A DNA stretch of 45,666 nucleotides from DATLFQ01 sp035540915 (GCA_035540915.1 DATLFQ010000041.1:1-45666), one strand, 5' to 3'; positions 17,375-26,256 are shown, numbered from the stretch's first letter. The notes: generated by a model from the letters alone, not told the origin. Translations and numbers: made by a program.

Positions 17375-17736
17375 AGCGCGGCGACCACGGCGCCGGCCAG
17401 GTGGTCGGTGTGGGTCAGCGAGACCCGGAAGCCGCTGACGCCGAGGCGTGTCGCCAGCGCCGCGGCCGCGCCGGAGACGGCCAACGACGGCGCGCCGCTG
17501 GGCGCGGTGCGTACCTCCACGTCGTGGAAGCCGAAGGCGCCGAGTCCCACGCCGAGTGCCTTCATGGTCGCCTCCTTGGCGGCGAAGCGGGCGGCCAACC
17601 GCGGCGCCGCGTCGCGGCTGCGCCGACCGTCGGCCTGCTCGCCGGAGGTGAACAGGCGCCCCTCCAGGCCGGGCGAGCGCGCCAGCGCCCGCCGGAAGCG
17701 GTCGACGTCCACCGCGTCGATGCCGATCCCGATCAC
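17371..17736 (-). CDS. acpS: Holo-[acyl-carrier-protein] synthase AcpS
   Basis: 121 residues that transfer 4'-phosphopantetheine from CoA to acyl carrier protein. Motif 1 GIGIDAVDVDRFRRAL holds the Mg2+ Asp. Motif 2 RFAAKEATMKALG holds the second ligand Glu and the Lys. VSLTHTDHLAGAVV closes the family pattern (usually SLSHD). GTG 17736 overlaps the glmS stop (GTGA) and its stop overlaps the next gene in the same way. Confidence 0.94.
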   Translation of the reverse strand: MIGIGIDAVDVDRFRRALARSPGLEGRLFTSGEQADGRRSRDAAPRLAARFAAKEATMKALGVGLGAFGFHDVEVRTAPSGAPSLAVSGAAAALATRLGVSGFRVSLTHTDHLAGAVVAAL

Positions 17737-20700
17737 CGGCTCCGCCAGTGGTCGGCCAGGAGGTGGACAGGCGACGACAAGAGCTCGACCATCGGCACCG
17801 TCCCCAGCACCTCCTCGTCGAAACCGGGCTCGGTCTCGGTGACCGCGTCGACCAGCGCCTCGAAGCGGTCGCGGTAGCCGGCCAGGACGGCCCGGGCGTC
17901 GGCCGGGGCCAGCCGCTCGTGGAAGCGGACGTGCAGCAGCGTCATCCCGGTGACCTGGCTGTCCTTGGTCTCGGGGACCAGCACCAGCTCACGGCCGTCG
18001 CGGCGTCCCCGTGCGACGGTCACTTCCCGCTCGCTGGCCGCTCGGTGCTTGGTGCCCAGCAGGGCCGGCTGGCGCTCGGTCCGCGACGGCAGCGTGAGGG
18101 CGACGCCGCCTCGGTCCACCACCGCGATGGTGGCCGGCCCCTCGCCGGCGTCGCCGTCGATGCGGTAGCGGGTGAACCCGGTGACCTCGGCCACGGCCGG
18201 GCCCAGTGCGGCCAGCGTCCGGAGCGCGCGGTACCCCAGCCGGTCGCGGCCCGCCCCCGCGGCGAGGACCTCCTCGACGAGCGGGGCCCGGAACAGCGCC
18301 TCCTCCGAGCGGGAGATGCCGACCGTCACCGTCTTGGCCTGGTGCTTGATGGCGTCGATGGGCCGGGTCAGCTCGTCGATGGCGCGGGTCAGCGCGTCGG
18401 TGAGGTCCTGCAGCAGCGCGCTCGGGCTGCCGATCTTGCCCAGCTCCAACTCGTAGGACTCCAGAGGGGCGACGCCCCGGGCGTAGCGGAGCAGCTCGGT
18501 GAGCCGGACGGCGGTGGCCGCCTCCAGGTGCCCGTCGTAGGCACCGGACTGCAGGCCGGTCAGGAACTCGCGGGCCGGCGCCTCGACGTGGCGGCGCAAC
18601 GACCGCAGGGGGTCGCCCGCCACGTCGGCCGACGAGGCGACCGCCTCGATGGCGGCCCGGGCCTCGCGCAGCGGGCGGGCCTGTGCGTCGATGGCGAGGG
18701 CCGCCTCGTAGCCGAAGAGGTGGCCGGCCATGGCCGACAGCACGAAGGCCAGGGCCGGGTGGCAGGCCGGCACCTCGATGACGTGGAGGGCGGCCGAGAA
18801 GCGGCTGTCGGCCTGGCTGGCGATCACGACGGGGGCCGCCTTGTGGGCCCGGTAGATGGCCACCTCCTTGGCCACGTCGTCGGCGTTGGGTCCGGACAGG
18901 CCGGCCGCGCACACCAGCACCATGGGCTCGGAGGACAGGTCGATGTGCTTCTTGTCCTCGGTGGCGTCGCAGGCGATCGACTTGTAGCAGAGTTCGGACA
19001 GCTTGATCCGCAGCTCGGCGGCCGCGATGCGGTTGGGCCCGCTGCCGACCACCGCCCAGTGGCGCCGGGGCGGGCCCACCTGCTGTGCGGCGGCGGCGAT
19101 GGCGTCCCGCCCGGCCAGCACGGCCTCCATGGCGGCCGGAAGCTCGCGCAGCCCGACGAGCAGCTCGGAGGCCCGGCGGCGGTCGCCGTCGCCGGCCTCC
19201 TCGGCGAGTGCCACCGCCAACAGGGCACCGGCCGCCACCTGCGCGTAGAACGCCTTGGTCGACGGCACCGCCATCTCGATGTCGCGGCCGTCGGAGGTGT
19301 AGAGGACGCCGTCGGCCCGCGCCGCCAGCTCGCTGTTCCGCCGGTTGACGATCGCCACCACGGCGGCCCCCCGGGAGCGAACCAGGTCGACGGTCCGGTT
19401 GGTGTCGGTCGTGGTGCCGGACTGGCTCACGGCGACCACCAGCGTGTCGGCCATGTCGTCGTGCAGCCCGAAGCCCGACAGCTCGGTGGCGAGCCGGGCG
19501 TCGACGACCAGCGCCGAACCGGGCGCGACGCGGGCGTAGACGGCGGCCAGGCTCTCGGCCGCCACCGCCGCCGTGCCCTGCCCCACCGCCACCACGCGAC
19601 GGATGGTGCCGGCGGCCAGGCGGCGGCGCACGTCGGGCGGGAGCGTGCCGTCAGCCAGCCGCACGCCGACCAGGCCGTCCGCCTCGACGAGCTTGCCGCG
19701 CAGCGTCTTGCGGAACGAGGAGGGCGCCTCGGCGATCTCCTTGAGCAGGAAGTGCGGCAGGCCGCGACGGTCGATGTCGCGAGTGGTGATCTCGGCGGTC
19801 TGCACCTCCGCGTCGACGACCGGCAAGGGACGGCCGTCGTAGCCGCGTCGCTCGATGCCCGCCAGTTCCCCGGCCTGCGCCCCGTCGAGCACGACGACCT
19901 GGCCGGGTCGACCGCCGTCGGTCGTCGCCTCGCCGTCCATGCGCACGTACCGGGCGGTGTGCTCGACCAGCCCGTAGGCCTCGCTGGCCACCACGAAGGC
20001 GTCCTCGGCCAGGCCGATGTTCAGCGCCTGGCCGCTGCCGCGCAGCGCCAGGACCAGCCGGTCGGGTTCGTCGCCGATGCTGGCGGCGACGGCCACCGAC
20101 CCTTCGAGGCCCGCCACCGCGTCGAGGAACGCGTCGGCCGGTCCCCGGCCGCCCGCCATGGCGCGCGACACCAGGACGGGGACCACCTTGGAGTCGGTGG
20201 TGACCTCGGGAGCAATCCGCAGGCCGGCCGAGGCCACGATCTGGGCGTAGTTGTCGACGTCGCCGTTGACGGCGGCCACCACGTACGGGTGGGAGCCGTC
20301 GGCGCCCACCTCCTCGGCGTTGACCGGGTGGGCGTTGGCCTGGGAGATGATGCCGACGCTGGCCCAGCGGGTGTGGCCCAGCACCACGGCCCGTGCGCCG
20401 GGGGCGGACAGCGCCCGGCGCAGGAGCCCGTCACCGGCCACCGCCGCCCGGAGGTGGCGGACGTTGTCGCCCAGCTCGCCCACCTCCGCGGCCGCCTTGT
20501 ACACGAAGGCGAGGCGCCCGGCCGGGCACCGCACCGCCATCGAGCCGAAGAGGCGGTCGGCGGCCCGTGACCGGAGCAGGGCCGCCACCTCCGGCTCGTC
20601 CAGATCGAGCTCATGGCCGTCGACCAGGACATGGATGCCGGCCGAGTCCCGGCCCCGCACCTCCAGGCGGTCGAGAGCCGACAGGGCCGACTGGACCGAG

Positions 20701-21134
20701 GAGTACCCGGCGAGCGCCGCCGGGCCGGCCGCCGGACCGGCCAGCTCGGCGACGGCCCGGGCGTGGCCCAGGCGGTCCCGGCGGATTGCCCACAGGGCGT
20801 CCTTGACCCGCACCAGGCTCGCGTTGAGCGCCTCGAGCCCTGCGGCGTCCGGGCGAAGGCTCCCGCTGTCCAGTGCCGCCTCCAGCTCGGCGACCGACCG
20901 GTCGACGGCCGCCGCCCGGCCGTCCACGGCCGCCGCCAGCGCCGGCTCTGCGATCAGGGCCAGCAGGCCCGGCACGCCGTTCAACAGCCGGGCCGACGCC
21001 TCCAGCGCCTCGGCGGTGGCATCGAGCGATGCGGGGTCGGCGGCGGCGACCGCCTCCAGCCCGGCGAGTACCTCGGCGGCAGGCGGTGGGGGGCGCCGGC
21101 TGGGCCGGCGCACGATGGCGACGATGCCGCACAT
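17733..21134 (-). CDS. glmS: Extra-large glutamine-fructose-6-phosphate aminotransferase (GlmS-like)
   Basis: 1133 residues, nearly twice the usual 610. The Ntn amidotransferase starts MCGIVAIV with nucleophile Cys2. A helical, Ala/Leu/Glu-rich insertion of about 145 residues (roughly 12-155) follows. The core then resumes: RGRDSAG (160-166), GHTRWASVG (253-261), NGDVDNY (290-296). Two SIS isomerase domains follow: SQSGTTTDTNRTV (570-582) with PSTKAFYAQ in the first, and GSGPNRIAAAELRIKLSE with ATEDKKH in the second. Beyond residue 820 there is an extra region of about 310 residues that ordinary GlmS lacks, containing QAKTVTVG near 932. Expected role: glucosamine-6-phosphate for peptidoglycan, supported by glmM immediately upstream (13 nt). 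The start MCGI requires ATG at 21134. Confidence 0.88.
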   Translation of the reverse strand: MCGIVAIVRRPSRRPPPPAAEVLAGLEAVAAADPASLDATAEALEASARLLNGVPGLLALIAEPALAAAVDGRAAAVDRSVAELEAALDSGSLRPDAAGLEALNASLVRVKDALWAIRRDRLGHARAVAELAGPAAGPAALAGYSSVQSALSALDRLEVRGRDSAGIHVLVDGHELDLDEPEVAALLRSRAADRLFGSMAVRCPAGRLAFVYKAAAEVGELGDNVRHLRAAVAGDGLLRRALSAPGARAVVLGHTRWASVGIISQANAHPVNAEEVGADGSHPYVVAAVNGDVDNYAQIVASAGLRIAPEVTTDSKVVPVLVSRAMAGGRGPADAFLDAVAGLEGSVAVAASIGDEPDRLVLALRGSGQALNIGLAEDAFVVASEAYGLVEHTARYVRMDGEATTDGGRPGQVVVLDGAQAGELAGIERRGYDGRPLPVVDAEVQTAEITTRDIDRRGLPHFLLKEIAEAPSSFRKTLRGKLVEADGLVGVRLADGTLPPDVRRRLAAGTIRRVVAVGQGTAAVAAESLAAVYARVAPGSALVVDARLATELSGFGLHDDMADTLVVAVSQSGTTTDTNRTVDLVRSRGAAVVAIVNRRNSELAARADGVLYTSDGRDIEMAVPSTKAFYAQVAAGALLAVALAEEAGDGDRRRASELLVGLRELPAAMEAVLAGRDAIAAAAQQVGPPRRHWAVVGSGPNRIAAAELRIKLSELCYKSIACDATEDKKHIDLSSEPMVLVCAAGLSGPNADDVAKEVAIYRAHKAAPVVIASQADSRFSAALHVIEVPACHPALAFVLSAMAGHLFGYEAALAIDAQARPLREARAAIEAVASSADVAGDPLRSLRRHVEAPAREFLTGLQSGAYDGHLEAATAVRLTELLRYARGVAPLESYELELGKIGSPSALLQDLTDALTRAIDELTRPIDAIKHQAKTVTVGISRSEEALFRAPLVEEVLAAGAGRDRLGYRALRTLAALGPAVAEVTGFTRYRIDGDAGEGPATIAVVDRGGVALTLPSRTERQPALLGTKHRAASEREVTVARGRRDGRELVLVPETKDSQVTGMTLLHVRFHERLAPADARAVLAGYRDRFEALVDAVTETEPGFDEEVLGTVPMVELLSSPVHLLADHWRSR

Positions 21135-21147
21135 GGGCGGACGGAGC

Positions 21148-22512
21148 CTACTTCGGCCCGGGTCGGCGCCCGGCTACCGACCGGGCCGCCCGCTCGATCT
21201 CCTCGACCAACCGGTCGGCCGCCTCGAGGGCCCGCTTCTCGTCGAAGGCCTCGACCATCACCCGCACCACCGGCTCGGTGCCGCTGGGCCGGACCAGCAC
21301 GCGGCCGTCGTCGCCGAGCAGGGCGTCCTCCTCCGCCTCGGCCCACCGCACGGCGGCGACCACCTCGGCCGCCCGAGCCGGCACCGCCACGTTGCGCAGG
21401 ATCTGCGGCACCCGGGTCATGGCCTCTGCGGCCAGCTGCGCCAGGGGACGGCCCGAGCGCACCATGAGGTCGAGCACCTGCAGCCCCGTGAGGAGTCCGT
21501 CGCCCGTCGTGGCCAGGTCGAAGAAGATGAGGTGGCCCGACTGCTCGCCGCCGAGCGAGTACCCGCCCAGGTCGAGCGCCTCCAGGACATGGCGGTCGCC
21601 GACCTCGACCTCCAGGGGCGAGATGGCGGCCGACATCAGCGCCTGCCGCAACCCCAGGTTGGCCATCACGGTGATCACCACGGTGCCCTCGGCCAGCAGG
21701 CCCCGGGCGTGCCGGTCGCGAGCCAGCATGCCCAACAGCTGGTCGCCGTCGACCAGCTCGCCGGCGGCGTCGACGGCCAGGACCCGGTCGGCATCGCCGT
21801 CGAAGGCCAGGCCGACGTCGGCACCGGTCTGCACGACCGCCGCCGCCAACGCCTCGGGATGCGTCGAGCCGCACTTCACGTTGATGTTCGTCCCGTCGGG
21901 CTCGTCGGCGATCACGTGGACCGTCGCACCCAGATCGGAGAACACCGGCGGCGCGACCGCCGAGGCGGCGCCGTTGGCGCAGTCGAGCACCACGCGCAGC
22001 CCGTCCAGCCGCCGGCCCTCCAGAGACCTCGCCAGGTGCTCGAGGTAGGCGGGCACGACCCAGTCGGCGGGCCAGAGCGCGCCGACCGACGCCGTCCCCG
22101 AGCGTGGGCGGTCGCCTTCGAGGAGCGACTGAAGTTCGCGCTCGATGGCCGCCTCGGTCTCGTCGTCGAGCTTGTAGCCGCCGGCCGCGAACAGCTTGAT
22201 CCCGTTGTCCGAGAAAGCGTTGTGCGAGGCCGACACCACGGCCGCCGGGACCTGGCGGGCCCGGGACGCGAAAGCCACCCCGGGGGTGGGCAGGACGCCG
22301 ACGTCGACGACCGGCGCCCCTTCGGCCGCCAACCCGGCCGACAGCGCCGCCTGCAGCATGGGCCCCGACGCCCGGGGGTCACGCCCGACCAGGAACCCGC
22401 GGATGCCCAGCACCCGGGCCACGGCCCGGCCGAGGGCGAGCGCCACCTCGGGCGTCAGGTCGACGTTGGCGACACCGCGGATGCCGTCGGTGCCGAACCG
22501 GGGCACCGCCAC
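21148..22512 (-). CDS. glmM: Phosphoglucosamine mutase
   Basis: 454 residues converting glucosamine-6-P to glucosamine-1-P. N-terminal RFGTDGIRGVAN, phosphoserine loop VSASHNAFSDNGIK (Ser96), metal loop LAFDGDADRVLAVD, sugar loop GGEQSGHLIF and C-terminal phosphate loop VRPSGTEPVVRVM are all present. The start is GTG 22512, 4 nt after the rpsI stop, so it reads through from the rplM-rpsI unit, the common actinobacterial order. Followed by glmS. Confidence 0.96.
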   Translation of the reverse strand: MAVPRFGTDGIRGVANVDLTPEVALALGRAVARVLGIRGFLVGRDPRASGPMLQAALSAGLAAEGAPVVDVGVLPTPGVAFASRARQVPAAVVSASHNAFSDNGIKLFAAGGYKLDDETEAAIERELQSLLEGDRPRSGTASVGALWPADWVVPAYLEHLARSLEGRRLDGLRVVLDCANGAASAVAPPVFSDLGATVHVIADEPDGTNINVKCGSTHPEALAAAVVQTGADVGLAFDGDADRVLAVDAAGELVDGDQLLGMLARDRHARGLLAEGTVVITVMANLGLRQALMSAAISPLEVEVGDRHVLEALDLGGYSLGGEQSGHLIFFDLATTGDGLLTGLQVLDLMVRSGRPLAQLAAEAMTRVPQILRNVAVPARAAEVVAAVRWAEAEEDALLGDDGRVLVRPSGTEPVVRVMVEAFDEKRALEAADRLVEEIERAARSVAGRRPGPK

Positions 22513-22516
22513 CGGC

Positions 22517-22909
22517 TCAGCGCTTGGAGTACTGGGGCGCCTTGCGGGCCTTCTTCAGGCCGTACTTCTTGCTCTCCTTCTCGCGGGCGTCGCGGGTGAG
22601 CAGGCCGGCCCGCTTGAGGGGCGTGCGCTGCTCGGGGTCGAGCTCGGCCAGCGCCCGGGCCAGCCCGAGGCGCAGGGCGCCCGCCTGGCCCGAGATGCCG
22701 CCCCCGTCGAGCGTGGCGTCCACGTCGTAGCCCTCGGCCGTGTTGGTGAGCCGCAGCGGCTCGGTGGCCAGCATCCGCTGGGTCGCCGAGGGGAAGTAGG
22801 CGTCGATCGGCCGGCGGTTGATGGTGACCGTGCCGGTGCCGGGGCGGACCCGGACGCGGGCAACGGCCCGCTTGCGGCGGCCGGTGGACTGCTGGAGCGG
22901 CTTGGGCAT
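22517..22909 (-). CDS. rpsI: 30S ribosomal protein uS9
   Basis: 130 residues. GRRKRAVARVRVRPGTG at the N-terminus and the basic C-terminus KKYGLKKARKAPQYSKR are diagnostic; the terminal SKR reaches the P-site tRNA anticodon stem. 25 nt downstream of rplM, the standard L13-S9 pair. Confidence 0.97.
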   Translation of the reverse strand: MPKPLQQSTGRRKRAVARVRVRPGTGTVTINRRPIDAYFPSATQRMLATEPLRLTNTAEGYDVDATLDGGGISGQAGALRLGLARALAELDPEQRTPLKRAGLLTRDAREKESKKYGLKKARKAPQYSKR

Positions 22910-22934
22910 GGTGTCTTCGTTCTTCCGGGGACCG

Positions 22935-23384
22935 CTACGACGGCCGCTGGGCGGAGGGGAGGGCGAGGGGCTGGGGTCGCTGCGCCGAGTGGGGGTGCTC
23001 CGGACCGGCGTAGACCTTCAGCTTCTTGAGCATCTGGCGCCCGAGCGTGCCCCGGGGCAGCATGCCCCGCACCGCTCTGCGCACCGCCTCCTCGGGCCTG
23101 GTGGCCAGCAGGTCGGAGTAGGCCTCACGGCGCAAGCCTCCCGGGTAGCCCGAGTGGCGGTAGGCGAACTTGGTGGACGCCTTGTCGGCGGTCATCACGA
23201 CCTTGGCGGCGTTGACGACGACCACGTGGTCGCCGGTGTCCACGTGGGGGGCGAAGATCGGCTTGTGCTTGCCCCGCAGCACCCGGGCCACCTCCGAGGC
23301 CAGCCGGCCGAGCACCATGGTGTCGGCGTCGACGACGTGCCAGACGCGGCGGATGTCGGCGGGCTTCGGGGAGAACGTGCGCAC
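22935..23384 (-). CDS. rplM: 50S ribosomal protein uL13
   Basis: 149 residues: TFSPKPADIRRVWHVVDADT, VLGRLASEVARVLRGKHKP, GDHVVVVNAAKVVMT and GMLPRGTLGRQMLKKLKVYAG. The GTG start at 23384 follows an AAGG-type ribosome-binding site. A tail of about 20 residues past PEHPHSAQ is longer than in E. coli. A UNCG-loop hairpin precedes the gene. Confidence 0.97.
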   Translation of the reverse strand: MRTFSPKPADIRRVWHVVDADTMVLGRLASEVARVLRGKHKPIFAPHVDTGDHVVVVNAAKVVMTADKASTKFAYRHSGYPGGLRREAYSDLLATRPEEAVRRAVRGMLPRGTLGRQMLKKLKVYAGPEHPHSAQRPQPLALPSAQRPS

Positions 23385-23407
23385 GGGGGAACCTTCGTCT
23401 CGGCGGA

Positions 23408-23423
23408 CCGCGCCGGAGCGCGG
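23408..23423 (-). promoter_or_regulatory. UNCG-tetraloop hairpin between truA and rplM
   Basis: In the minus-strand RNA, CCGCGC-UCCG-GCGCGG forms a 6-bp stem closed by a UNCG-type tetraloop, 3 nt after the truA stop and 23 nt before the rplM GTG. No U-run follows. Possible roles are an rplM leader element, an mRNA stabiliser or a partial terminator. Confidence 0.45.
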
Positions 23424-23426
23424 CTG

Positions 23427-24206
23427 TCAAGGATACGGCGTGGCGACAGGCCCGGCAACCGGGGCGTCGCCGGCGTAGCTCACCGACCACAGGCACAGGC
23501 CGTGGGGCGGTGCCGGGCCGGGCACGCCGGCCCGGTCGCGCGCACGGACGATCGACGCCACCTCCCCGGCCCGCACCCGCCCCCGGCCGACGGCCACCAG
23601 CAGCCCGACGACCGAACGCACCATCTGATGGCAGAACGCGGAGGCCTCGATCTCGAACCGCAGGAGGCCAGGTTCCACCTCGGCCCAGCCGGCCCGCCGG
23701 ACCACCCGCACCAGCGAGGGGTCGGGGCCGGGCGGCCGCCGGCAGAACGACGACCAGTCGTGCTCGCCGATCAGCGGGTCGCAGGCCAGCTGCATGGAGC
23801 CCAGGTCGAGCGGGTGCTCGACGTGCCAGGTGGTGGCGGCCAGGAACGGGTCGGGGACCGGCCGGTTGAGGACGCCGTAGCGGTAGAGGCGACCGGTCGC
23901 CGAGCGGCGGGCGTCGAAACCGGGCGCAACCGTCTCGGCGGCCCGCACGACGACGGACGGGCGCAGCATGGCGTTGACCGACCGCTGCAGGCCGTCCAGG
24001 TCGACCTCGGCGGCCGGCGTGTCGAAGTGGACCACCTGGCCCCAGGCGTGGACGCCCGTGTCGGTCCGCCCGGCGCACACCAGGCGCACGGGGTGGCCGA
24101 GGACCCGCCCGACCGCCTCGGCCAGGGTGCCCCCGACCGTGCGCACGCCGGCGTTCGCGGCGAAGCCATGGAACCCGCGCCCGTCGTACGCCACGAGCAG
24201 TCGCAC
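23427..24206 (-). CDS. truA: tRNA pseudouridine(38-40) synthase TruA
   Basis: 259 residues. Catalytic Asp49 in CAGRTDTGVHAWGQV; DGRGFHGF near the N-terminus; RRSATGRLYRYGVLN; and ASAFCHQMVRSVVGLLVAVG. Modifies uridines 38-40 of the anticodon arm. GTG start at 24206. Location between rplQ and rplM is the usual one in Gram-positive bacteria. Confidence 0.95.
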   Translation of the reverse strand: MRLLVAYDGRGFHGFAANAGVRTVGGTLAEAVGRVLGHPVRLVCAGRTDTGVHAWGQVVHFDTPAAEVDLDGLQRSVNAMLRPSVVVRAAETVAPGFDARRSATGRLYRYGVLNRPVPDPFLAATTWHVEHPLDLGSMQLACDPLIGEHDWSSFCRRPPGPDPSLVRVVRRAGWAEVEPGLLRFEIEASAFCHQMVRSVVGLLVAVGRGRVRAGEVASIVRARDRAGVPGPAPPHGLCLWSVSYAGDAPVAGPVATPYP

Positions 24207-24274
24207 CCGGGACCCTCCGGCGGGGGGCCCGGCCCCAGAAGCCTCGGGCTCCTGGTCGAACAGCGTCAGCTGTC

Positions 24275-24628
24275 CTACACCAGTTCGATGCGGGCCATCG
24301 GCGCGTTGTCGCCGTGGCGGGGGCCCAGCTTCAGGATGCGGGTGTAGCCGCCGGACCGCTCGGAGTACCGGGGGCCGATCTCGTCGAAGAGCTTGTGGGC
24401 CATGTCCTTGTCCCGGAGGAACGCCACCACCTGGCGGTGGCGGTGCACGCCGCCCTTCTTGGCCTTGGTGATGACCTTCTCCACCACCGGGCGGAGCGCC
24501 TTGGCCTTGGCCTCGGTCGTGACCATGCCCTCGGCGGCGATGAGCGAGGCCACCAGGTTGCCCATCATGGCCTTCTGATGCGAGGCGCTCCCGCCGAAGC
24601 GGGCGCCCTTCTTCGGCGTGGCCGGCAT
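24275..24628 (-). CDS. rplQ: 50S ribosomal protein bL17
   Basis: 117 residues: N-terminal KKGARFGGSASHQKAMMGNL (usually a Leu/Arg-rich GR.LNR..SHR.AML), EAKAKALRPVVEKVITKAK, GGYTRILKLGPRHGDNAPMA and RIELV at the end. 1 nt after the rpoA stop, the universal rpoA-rplQ order. Confidence 0.97.
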   Translation of the reverse strand: MPATPKKGARFGGSASHQKAMMGNLVASLIAAEGMVTTEAKAKALRPVVEKVITKAKKGGVHRHRQVVAFLRDKDMAHKLFDEIGPRYSERSGGYTRILKLGPRHGDNAPMARIELV

Positions 24629-24629
24629 G

Positions 24630-25571
24630 TCAGATCCCCTTGGTCCGCAGGCTGAGCCCGCGCTCGTCGAGCTTCAGCAGGACCTCGTCGAGCGACTTCT
24701 GGCCGAAGTTGGTGATGGCCAGCAGGTCGTCGATGGTCTTGTCGACCAGCTCGCCGATCGTGTTGACCTGCGCCCGCTTCAAGCAGTTGCGGGGCCGCTC
24801 GGACAGGTCCAGGTCCTCGATGGGCAGGTCCAGGTCGGGCGAGCCGCTGGTGGTGGCGCTGACGTCGCCCAGCTCCAGGCCCTGCGGAGCCTCGCTCATG
24901 TCGGCCACCAGGCCGACCAGCGACCGCAAGGTGTCGCCGGCCGAGGCCAGCGCCTCGCGCGGCGAGATGGACCCGTCGGTCTCGATGTCCATGACCAGGC
25001 GGTCGTAGTTGGTGGACATCTCGACCCGGGTCGGCTCGACCGTGAAGGACACCCGGCGAACAGGCGAGAAGATGGAGTCGATTGGCAGCACGCCGATGGT
25101 CGTGGACTTCTTGTTGCGGTCGGCCGAGACGTAGCCCCGGCCCCGCTCGACGGTGAGGTCGACGGCCAGGCGGCCCTTGCCGTTCAGAGTGGCGATGTGC
25201 AGCTCGGGGTTGAGCACCTCGACGTCGTTGGACGGCTGGATGTCACGGGCCGTCACCGCTCCCGGGCCCCGGGCGTCGATGCGCAAAACGACGGACTCGT
25301 CGGACTGGCTCGACAGCACCAGGTCCTTGAGGTTCAAGATGAGGTCGGTCACGTCCTCCTTGACCCCGGGAAGGGTGGTGAACTCGTGGAGGGCGTCGTC
25401 GAAGCGCACCTGGGTGATGGCGGCGCCGGGGATCGACGAAAGCAGGACCCGGCGCAGCGAATTGCCCAGGGTGTGGCCGAACCCCGGCTCGAGGGGGCCG
25501 ATGGCGAACCGCTGGCGGTGGCCGTCGGCTTCGTCGACGGGTTCGACGCTGGGGCGCTGGATAATCAGCAT
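24630..25571 (-). CDS. rpoA: DNA-directed RNA polymerase subunit alpha
   Basis: 313 residues. N-terminal dimerisation domain to about 230 with FAIGPLEPGFGHTLGNSLRR and VLLSSIPGAA. Linker, then the C-terminal DNA-binding domain with LDLSERPRNCLKRAQVNTIG and KSLDEVLLKL. ATG at 25571; a longer upstream frame lacks similarity and overlaps the rpsD end. 58 nt downstream of rpsD. Confidence 0.97.
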   Translation of the reverse strand: MLIIQRPSVEPVDEADGHRQRFAIGPLEPGFGHTLGNSLRRVLLSSIPGAAITQVRFDDALHEFTTLPGVKEDVTDLILNLKDLVLSSQSDESVVLRIDARGPGAVTARDIQPSNDVEVLNPELHIATLNGKGRLAVDLTVERGRGYVSADRNKKSTTIGVLPIDSIFSPVRRVSFTVEPTRVEMSTNYDRLVMDIETDGSISPREALASAGDTLRSLVGLVADMSEAPQGLELGDVSATTSGSPDLDLPIEDLDLSERPRNCLKRAQVNTIGELVDKTIDDLLAITNFGQKSLDEVLLKLDERGLSLRTKGI

Positions 25572-25629
25572 GCAACTCCTTCTGGCGGGAGGCAGCCCCT
25601 CCGCGCCACGGGTCCTTACGGAAATAGTG

Positions 25630-26256
25630 CTACTTGGAGTACAGCTCGACGATGAGCTGCTCGCGCACCGGCACGTCGATGTGCTCGCGGCGCGGGAGGT
25701 CCCGCACGGTGACCTGGTAGCCCTCGTCACCGGCCTCCAGCCAGGGCGGCACCTGGCGGTCCAACGTGTCGACGTTGTGGCGGACGACGATGAGCGAGCG
25801 CGAACGCTCCTTGAGCGCCACCACCTGGCCGGGTCGCACCCGGTAGCTGGGGATGTCGACCCGCTTGCCGTTGACCGTGACGTGGCCGTGGCGCACCAGC
25901 TGGCGGGCCTGGTTGCGGCTGGCGCCCCAGCCGGCCCGGTAGACCACGTTGTCCAGCCGCTGCTCGAGCATGCGCAGGAGGTTCTCGCCGGTGATTCCCT
26001 GCTGGCGGTTGGCCTCCTCGTAGAGGCGGGCGAACTGGGCCTCCAGCACGCCGTAGATGCGCCGGGCCTTCTGCTTCTCGCGCAGCTGGTTCAGGTACTC
26101 CGAGCCCTGGCGCATGCGGTCCCGACCGTGCTCGCCGGGCGGGTAGGGCCGGCGCTCGATCGGGCACTTCATCGAGTCGCACTTGGGGCCCTTGAGAAAC
26201 AGCTTCATCTTCTCCCGGCGGCACAGGCGGCAGACGGGGCCGGTGTAGCGGGCCAT
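25630..26256 (-). CDS. rpsD: 30S ribosomal protein uS4 (zinc-binding form)
   Basis: 208 residues. Cys9, Cys12, Cys26 and Cys31 (CRLC...CDSMKC) form the C+ type zinc knuckle. ERRPYPPGEHG and the S4 RNA-binding domain RLDNVVYRAGWGASRNQARQ, LVRHGHVTVNGKRV follow. Assembly initiator of the 30S body. Its ATG shares one base with the rpsK stop (TGATG). Confidence 0.97.
   Translation of the reverse strand: MARYTGPVCRLCRREKMKLFLKGPKCDSMKCPIERRPYPPGEHGRDRMRQGSEYLNQLREKQKARRIYGVLEAQFARLYEEANRQQGITGENLLRMLEQRLDNVVYRAGWGASRNQARQLVRHGHVTVNGKRVDIPSYRVRPGQVVALKERSRSLIVVRHNVDTLDRQVPPWLEAGDEGYQVTVRDLPRREHIDVPVREQLIVELYSK

Noticed and set aside
17748..20570. A 940-codon plus-strand open frame opposite glmS
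   Set aside because: Antisense shadow of glmS with no recognisable domain or ribosome-binding site.
23425..23430. A perfect TTGACA on the minus strand at the truA stop as a -35 for rplM
   Set aside because: No -10-like hexamer lies 16-19 nt downstream; that stretch is the GC hairpin.
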